DNA of 28,390 nt from Nautiliaceae bacterium. Lineage in GTDB: Bacteria; Campylobacterota; Campylobacteria; Campylobacterales; Nautiliaceae. The stretch is taken from the NCBI GenBank assembly GCA_027008345.1, contig JALTBU010000088.1, positions 1 to 28,390 on the forward strand. Direction: 5' to 3'. A model generated the notes under the pieces. It made no database searches and was not told the DNA's origin. It was given only the letters and a program-made list of their open reading frames with translations. The position numbers were made by a program, and so were the translations under genes. Below, piece after piece: positions 23,340-28,390 of the stretch; position 1 is the first letter of the stretch, and each line of letters starts with the position of its first letter.

Positions 23340-25796
23340 ATGAGAGAATACAATCCTCAAAAAATTGAAATAAAATGGCAAGAACACTGGGATAAAACAA
23401 ATGCATTTGAACCAAGTGAAGATAAAAATTTGCCAAAAAAATATATCCTTTCAATGTTCCCTTACCCAAGCGGAAGAATTCATATGGGGCATGTTAGAAA
23501 CTATACAATCGGTGATGCTTTGGCAAGACATTACAGAAAAAAAGGATTTAATGTACTTCATCCAATAGGATGGGACAGTTTTGGAATGCCTGCTGAAAAT
23601 GCAGCTATTAAGCACGGAGTACATCCAAAAAAGTGGACTTATGAAAATATTGATTATATGAGAAAAGAACTTAAAAGATTAGGACTTTCTTTTTCTAAAA
23701 CAAGAGAATTTGCAACAAGTGATCCTGAGTATACAAGATGGGAGCAAGAATTTATTATAAAAATGTATGAAAATGGACTGCTTGAAAGAAGAACACAAAA
23801 AGTTAACTGGTGTGAACATTGTCATACAGTTTTAGCCAATGAGCAGGTGATTGATGGGTGCTGTTGGAGATGTGATAACGAAATAGAAATAAAAGAGCTT
23901 CCAGGATGGTATATAAAAATTACAAAATACGCTGAAGAATTACTTGAAGATATGGAGAAAATAAAAGACGGATGGCCTGAGAGAGTTCTTACAATGCAAA
24001 AAAACTGGATTGGAAAATCAGTGGGTCTTAAATTTAAATTTGATTTGAGTGATGAAAGCCGTGAAAAATTAAAAAATCAATTTGACGGATATGAAGTATT
24101 TACGACCCGTCCTGATACAATTTATGGAGTTACATACTCAGCCCTTGCACCTGAGCATCCGATAGTCGATTTTATGCTTGAAAATAAATTATTAGATGAA
24201 GAGACTGAAAAAAAAGTAAGACATATCCGCTCAATCCTTCCAAAAGACAGACAGGCAATGGAAAAAGAAGGGGTATATCTTGGAATTGATGTAATTCATC
24301 CTCTAACAGGTGAAAAAGTTCCTGTATGGCTTGCAAATTTTGTTCTTGTAGAGTATGGAAGCGGTGCAGTTATGGCAGTGCCGGCTCATGATGAGAGGGA
24401 TTTTGAATTTGCTAAAAAATATAATCTTCCGATAAAATGGGTTATAAAACCAGAAAATAGTGAAATTGATGAAAATGAGGCTTATACGGGGAATGGAATT
24501 TTAATTAATTCAGGTGAGTTTACAGGTATGAAAAATACCGAAGCAAAAGAAGCAATAATTAAAAAAATGCAAGAGTTGGGAAGAGGTAAAAAAGAAATAA
24601 ATTACCGTCTTAGAGATTGGGGAATCAGTAGACAAAGATACTGGGGTGCTCCGCTTCCGTTTGTGAAATGTCCTAAATGTGGAATAGTTCCTGAAAAAAT
24701 AGAAAATCTGCCAATTACTCTTCCTGATGATGTGGAAATTACAGGAAGTGGAAATCCTCTTGAATCTCATCCTACATGGAAATATACAAAATGTCCAAAA
24801 TGCGGAGGAGATGCTATCCGTGAAACAGATACAATGGATACGTTTGTGGAGAGTAGTTGGTATCAGTTTAGATATGTGAGTGATTTTCATAAATATAAGG
24901 ATGTCCCTTTTAGAAAAGAGGATGAAAAATACTGGATGCCGGTAGATCAATATATTGGCGGAATTGAGCATGCTATTTTGCATCTTCTTTATGCGAGATT
25001 TTTTACAAAGGCTCTTAGAGATCTTGGATATGCAAGCGTAGATGAGCCTTTTGCAAAACTTTTAACACAGGGAATGGTACTTAAAGACGGATCTAAAATG
25101 AGCAAATCAAAAGGGAATGTGGTTGATCCTGATGAAATTGTTGCTAAATATGGAGCTGATACTGCAAGACTTTTTATTCTTTTTGCAGCACCGCCTGAGC
25201 AGGAGCTTGAATGGAGTGAGAGTGGAGTTGAGGGAGCATACAGATTTTTAAACAGAATTTACCAAAATGCTTCTAAATGTAAAAAAACAGATACTATCCC
25301 TCAAATTGATACATCAAAACTTAGTAAAGAAGAAAAAGAAGCAAGAAGAAAGGTATATGAGACATTAAAAAGAGCCAAAGAGACATATGAAAAAACATTT
25401 GCTTTTAATACTTTAATCGCAAGTGCAATGGAAGCGTTTAATGCTCTTAATAAAATTAATAATCAAGATGTTTATACGGAAGGATACTATATTTTAATGA
25501 ATGTTTTAGAGCCTATCATTCCACATATAACAAGTGAAATAAGTGAGGAGTATTTTAATCTTAATAATTTTAATGATATAAAAATAGACGAAAATGCACT
25601 TAAAAAAGATGAAATTAATTATCCTGTAAGTGTAAATGGTAAAAAAAGAGCTGAAATCAGTATAAGTGCTGATGCGAACAAAGATGAAGTTTTAGAAAAA
25701 GCAAAAAAAGCTGTTTCGAAATATATAGAAGGTAAAGATATTATCAAGGAAATATTTGTACCTGGAAGAATTGTAAATATTGTCGTTAAGGGATAA
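23340..25796 (+). CDS. leuS: Leucyl-tRNA synthetase
   Basis: An 818-residue class I synthetase charging tRNA-Leu. MFPYPSGRIHMGHVRNYT carries the HIGH motif (residues 48-51), and DGSKMSKSKGN the KMSKS loop (586-590). The editing domain lies between, with VFTTRPDTIYG and VPAHDERDFEFA. Cysteine pairs occur at CEHCH/CCWRC and at CPKCGIV/CPKCGG, consistent with zinc modules. The C-terminal anticodon-binding and tail domains are complete. AAAGGAAG precedes the ATG. It is followed after 2 bases by lptE. Complete length for a bacterial LeuRS. Confidence 0.97.
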   Translation: MREYNPQKIEIKWQEHWDKTNAFEPSEDKNLPKKYILSMFPYPSGRIHMGHVRNYTIGDALARHYRKKGFNVLHPIGWDSFGMPAENAAIKHGVHPKKWTYENIDYMRKELKRLGLSFSKTREFATSDPEYTRWEQEFIIKMYENGLLERRTQKVNWCEHCHTVLANEQVIDGCCWRCDNEIEIKELPGWYIKITKYAEELLEDMEKIKDGWPERVLTMQKNWIGKSVGLKFKFDLSDESREKLKNQFDGYEVFTTRPDTIYGVTYSALAPEHPIVDFMLENKLLDEETEKKVRHIRSILPKDRQAMEKEGVYLGIDVIHPLTGEKVPVWLANFVLVEYGSGAVMAVPAHDERDFEFAKKYNLPIKWVIKPENSEIDENEAYTGNGILINSGEFTGMKNTEAKEAIIKKMQELGRGKKEINYRLRDWGISRQRYWGAPLPFVKCPKCGIVPEKIENLPITLPDDVEITGSGNPLESHPTWKYTKCPKCGGDAIRETDTMDTFVESSWYQFRYVSDFHKYKDVPFRKEDEKYWMPVDQYIGGIEHAILHLLYARFFTKALRDLGYASVDEPFAKLLTQGMVLKDGSKMSKSKGNVVDPDEIVAKYGADTARLFILFAAPPEQELEWSESGVEGAYRFLNRIYQNASKCKKTDTIPQIDTSKLSKEEKEARRKVYETLKRAKETYEKTFAFNTLIASAMEAFNALNKINNQDVYTEGYYILMNVLEPIIPHITSEISEEYFNLNNFNDIKIDENALKKDEINYPVSVNGKKRAEISISADANKDEVLEKAKKAVSKYIEGKDIIKEIFVPGRIVNIVVKG

Positions 25797-25798
25797 TT

Positions 25799-26290
25799 TT
25801 GAAAAAATTTTTTATTTTTCTTCCTTTTTTATTTCTTTCATGTGGATATAAACCAAGTATAACTTATCAGGAAAAAATTCTTGGAAATAACATAAAACCT
25901 ATTGTAAATATTGATATCAAAAATCCACGAGAAACAATTTTTTTAAAAGATGCAGTAAATGACGCCATTTATACTCTTCTTGGAAAAAACGTCTGTTATG
26001 AAAATTGTGACAGTGTGATGATTATAAATTCTAGTTCTTCCTCTCTTAGTGTGCTTGATTATGATGATAACGGATATCCTATTCTTTATAGAAGCAGGGT
26101 TGTCTTGAATGTAGATGTTGTGAAAAATTCAAAACACAGAAAATACACTGTATCAGGAACATATGATTTTAGAGTAGAAGCTCAAAGTGTTTTAAACGAT
26201 GAAGCAAAACTTAATGCATATAAAAATGCAAGTATAAATGCACTTAATAAACTTTTTGCAATGATAGCAAAAGATGGAGCAGAAAAATGA
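25799..26290 (+). CDS. lptE: LptE-like LPS-assembly lipoprotein
   Basis: A 163-residue exported protein beginning with TTG (two bases after leuS). KKFFIFLPFLFLSCGY is a lipoprotein-type signal with Cys16, although Phe at -3 and Leu at -2 depart from the usual lipobox. The remainder (PIVNIDIKNPRETIFLKDAVNDAIYTLL, RSRVVLNVDVV, YTVSGTYDFRVEAQSV) fits an LptE fold, the plug of the LptD LPS translocon. Identity rests mainly on position between leuS and folC, as for C. jejuni Cj1090c (from memory), plus weak sequence resemblance. It overlaps the GGDEF gene by 4 bases. Confidence 0.68.
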   Translation: MKKFFIFLPFLFLSCGYKPSITYQEKILGNNIKPIVNIDIKNPRETIFLKDAVNDAIYTLLGKNVCYENCDSVMIINSSSSSLSVLDYDDNGYPILYRSRVVLNVDVVKNSKHRKYTVSGTYDFRVEAQSVLNDEAKLNAYKNASINALNKLFAMIAKDGAEK

Positions 26291-27846
26291 CAATAAAAGA
26301 TATAGCAAAAAGAGCATTACTTTATTTTAAAAAAGATAATTATATTTTTACCCCAAAAGAATATGAAGAAGTTTTTTGTAAAATTGCAAAAGAAGCAGGT
26401 GTCTTGATTGAAGACTGTAATAAAGTGGCAAAATATATTGCAAAACTTGACAAAAAATATCAGGTAATAGCGAAAAATTATAATATTAAAAATTTAGATG
26501 AACTTATTGTTTTTCTTATCAATTATTTAAATAGAGAAAATGCAGATAAAGAAAAAGAAAATTTAAATCAGTTGTTTTTATATACTAAAAGAACTCTTGA
26601 TGTAATTACTGTACTTCCGATTATAAAATCTCAAAAAATTGCAATAAAACATCTTGATTTTTTAAAGCCTTATATGAAAAAAGAAGAATATGAAAAATTA
26701 AGAAGCGAATGGATAGATTTTTTAGATGAATTTGACGATTCTATTGTCAAAAAAGGGGCTAAAATTGCGGGAATAAATTCCTACGATGCTTTAGAAGTGA
26801 TTGATGCTTTAATTAAAAAAGTAGAAAATAATGAAGTTGATATTTCACATCTTGTAGATGCAATTATATATACGCTTACACCAAGCTATGCACCTTTTAT
26901 GTCTGATGAAATTGCATTTTTAAAAAGACAGTTAAAGACAGATCCGAAGATAATATTAACTCAGGCTTTTGCTGATGATTTAGTATTTTTAACAAATAAA
27001 AGAATAAAACTTGATAAAGAAGAACTTCAAAAAAAATTAAAAGATTTAGACCAGATTGCTGAGAGACTTTCTATTAAAATTCTAAAAATTTTACAAAAAA
27101 GCGGAGATTCTTCAACGGAAATTAAAAATATAAAAATTGAACTTCAAAACTGGCGTCAGGGTGAAGAAAATTTCGAAACAATTAAAGAAAAACTTCTTGT
27201 TATTGCTACTTCTCTTGATCATGAAATAGATGATTTTATGTGTGAAATGAAAAAAGAAGATGAAGAAATCGAAAGATTAAAAGCTAAAATACGTGCACTT
27301 GAAAAGAAAGTAAAAAAACTTTCAAAAGAGGTAAAAACAGACTTTTTAACAAATATTGCTAATAAAAAAGCCATTCAAGAAGAACTTCAAAAACAAGAAA
27401 GCGCTTATGAACGTTATGGTACAAATTATTCTGTTGTTTTTTTTGATATAGATCATTTTAAAAATATAAACGATACATACGGACATGATGCAGGAGATGT
27501 AATATTAAAATCGCTTGGTCTTCTTTTTAGGAGATATGCAAGAGATGTGGATACGATTGGAAGATTTGGGGGAGAAGAATTTGTGGCAATTCTTCCAAAT
27601 ACCGACAAAGAAGGTGCTTATAAATTTGCTGAGAAACTAAGAGAAATTATTTCAAAAACCAAATTTATGTATAAAAAAACAAGAATAAATGTTACTGTTT
27701 CCGCTGGTGTGGCAAGTAGAGATGAAGTAAATTCATCAGAAGAACTTTTGAAAAAAGCAGATGAAAGATTATATCTTGCAAAAAAAAGCGGAAGAAACAG
27801 GGTGTGTGCCGAGGATAAGTGTGAAGAAGTGAAAAATGAAAAGTGA
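26287..27846 (+). CDS. Diguanylate cyclase (GGDEF) with long helical N-terminal region
   Basis: A 519-residue protein. The C-terminal domain (about 350-510) is an intact diguanylate cyclase: TDFLTNIANKKA, FFDIDHFKNINDTYGHDAGD (metal and GTP binding), GGEEF at 428-432 and KKADERLYLAKKSGRN. RDVD at 419-422 is a correctly spaced RxxD inhibitory site, so product inhibition is likely. Residues 1-310 are helical with no named domain and no membrane segment. A coiled coil (about 315-350, KAKIRALEKKVKKLSKEV) joins the parts. The start overlaps lptE (ATGA). The last codons and stop lie in a heptamer array. Confidence 0.92.
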   Translation: MTIKDIAKRALLYFKKDNYIFTPKEYEEVFCKIAKEAGVLIEDCNKVAKYIAKLDKKYQVIAKNYNIKNLDELIVFLINYLNRENADKEKENLNQLFLYTKRTLDVITVLPIIKSQKIAIKHLDFLKPYMKKEEYEKLRSEWIDFLDEFDDSIVKKGAKIAGINSYDALEVIDALIKKVENNEVDISHLVDAIIYTLTPSYAPFMSDEIAFLKRQLKTDPKIILTQAFADDLVFLTNKRIKLDKEELQKKLKDLDQIAERLSIKILKILQKSGDSSTEIKNIKIELQNWRQGEENFETIKEKLLVIATSLDHEIDDFMCEMKKEDEEIERLKAKIRALEKKVKKLSKEVKTDFLTNIANKKAIQEELQKQESAYERYGTNYSVVFFDIDHFKNINDTYGHDAGDVILKSLGLLFRRYARDVDTIGRFGGEEFVAILPNTDKEGAYKFAEKLREIISKTKFMYKKTRINVTVSAGVASRDEVNSSEELLKKADERLYLAKKSGRNRVCAEDKCEEVKNEK

Positions 27847-27862
27847 AAAATGTTAAATTAAA
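27821..27862. repeat. Heptamer array over the 3' end of the GGDEF gene
   Basis: Six units in phase: GTGAAGA, AGTGAAA, AATGAAA, AGTGAAA, AATGTTA and AATTAAA. The first three supply the last codons of the GGDEF gene and the fourth its TGA stop; the final one leads into the AAAGG ribosome site of folC. The units are the same as in the left half of the 22919 array. Confidence 0.78.
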
Positions 27863-27872
27863 GGTTTAAGAA

Positions 27873-28390
27873 TTGAAAGTCGGTGAATTTTTAGAACAAA
27901 AACCTCTTTTTTACAAAGAAATTGATTATTTAAGAATGCCAAGAACCTATAATTTAATAAAAGATAAAATCAATATGCCGCCTGTTATTCATATAGTTGG
28001 AACAAACGGTAAAGGCTCAACCGGAAGGTTTTTAGCACATACCCTTTTAAAAAGAGGTTTTAGCGTAGGGCATTATACTTCTCCGCATATAGTTAAATTT
28101 AACGAAAGAATATGGATAAACGGGGCTGATATAAGCGATGAAAAATTAGATGAAATTCACTCTAAACTTCAAAAACTTTTATCAAAAGATATTATTAATT
28201 CACTTAGTTATTTTGAATACACTACTCTTCTTGCAGGATTGGCTTTTGAAGGGCTTGATTTTATTATTATGGAAGCTGGGCTTGGAGGCGAGTATGATGC
28301 TACAAATGTTTTTGATAAAAAAATATCTTTAATTACCACAATAGATTATGACCATCAGGATTTTTTAGGAAATACCATAACTGAAATAGC
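27873..28390 (+). CDS. folC: Folylpolyglutamate/dihydrofolate synthase, 3'-truncated by window edge
   Basis: Adds glutamate to (dihydro)folate. The frame starts at TTG 27873 (LKVGEFLEQK), with AAAGG 8 bases ahead, and stays open to the window end. The P-loop HIVGTNGKGSTGRFLA, then YTSPHIVKFNERIWING, TLLAGLAFE, IMEAGLGGEYDATN and TTIDYDHQDFLG are clear FolC/Mur ligase motifs. About 172 codons are present of the usual 380-420. It ends the conserved secDF-leuS-lptE-folC block. Confidence 0.93.
   Translation, partial: MKVGEFLEQKPLFYKEIDYLRMPRTYNLIKDKINMPPVIHIVGTNGKGSTGRFLAHTLLKRGFSVGHYTSPHIVKFNERIWINGADISDEKLDEIHSKLQKLLSKDIINSLSYFEYTTLLAGLAFEGLDFIIMEAGLGGEYDATNVFDKKISLITTIDYDHQDFLGNTITEI

Noticed and set aside
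24510..24983. 157-codon open frame antisense to leuS
   Set aside because: It lies wholly inside leuS, has Cys/Phe/Ile-rich low-quality composition and no ribosome site or recognisable motif.
28150..28332. 60-codon plus-strand open frame near the window end
   Set aside because: It is out of frame with the clear folC reading frame that starts at TTG 27873 and covers the same bases.

Overview
The window is a very AT-rich, gene-dense stretch of a Campylobacterota (formerly Epsilonproteobacteria) genome. A deep-branching, vent-type lineage such as the Nautiliales fits best, but that placement is inferred. Markers are a short epsilon-type RecO, a DUF2393 protein, a DUF6394 membrane protein, and the block lnt - yajC - secD - secF - DUF6394 - leuS - lptE - GGDEF - folC. 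From memory, Campylobacter jejuni has nearly the same order around Cj1088-Cj1095. No rRNA, tRNA, CRISPR array or insertion sequence was seen. No gene-free stretch is longer than about 80 bases.

Layout. 1-1071: 3' part of a cyclopropane fatty acid synthase. 1118-7157: a compact six-gene run of a PqqD-like RiPP-recognition protein, an ATP-grasp ligase, a fold-type III PLP decarboxylase, a urea-transporter/M23-peptidase fusion, a TPR lipoprotein-like or periplasmic protein and an outer-membrane beta-barrel. recO overlaps its end by one base. 7839-11522: an L-2-hydroxyglutarate oxidase-type flavoenzyme between two G-rich octamer arrays, two small proteins, and a lysine-rich SPOR/TPR envelope protein. 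11524-12981 (minus): an aldehyde dehydrogenase. 13061-17738 (plus): ilvE, a Band 7 protein, hisIE, DUF2393 and a DEAD-box helicase. 17744-20150 (minus): hotdog thioesterase, bioD and lnt, transcribed as lnt-bioD-thioesterase. 20093-28390 (plus): yajC-secDF, DUF6394, leuS, lptE, a diguanylate cyclase and the 5' part of folC.

The most promising undescribed system is the 1118-7157 run. An RRE-type protein, an ATP-grasp ligase and a decarboxylase together recall pathways in which an amino acid is ligated to a carrier and then decarboxylated, such as BtrJ/BtrK in butirosin synthesis or LysW-carried lysine synthesis. No precursor peptide is visible between the genes. Instead, the decarboxylase has an extra N-terminal tail of about 35 residues beginning with a YxxP-type motif like the leader motif that RRE domains bind in lasso-peptide systems. 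The downstream transporter/peptidase, TPR and barrel proteins could handle a product at the envelope.

A second theme is short degenerate tandem repeats: heptamer arrays inside bioD and lnt, after secF and at the end of the GGDEF gene, and TG-rich octamers flanking lhgO. In bioD and lnt the arrays are translated in frame, so repeat DNA appears to have added protein sequence.
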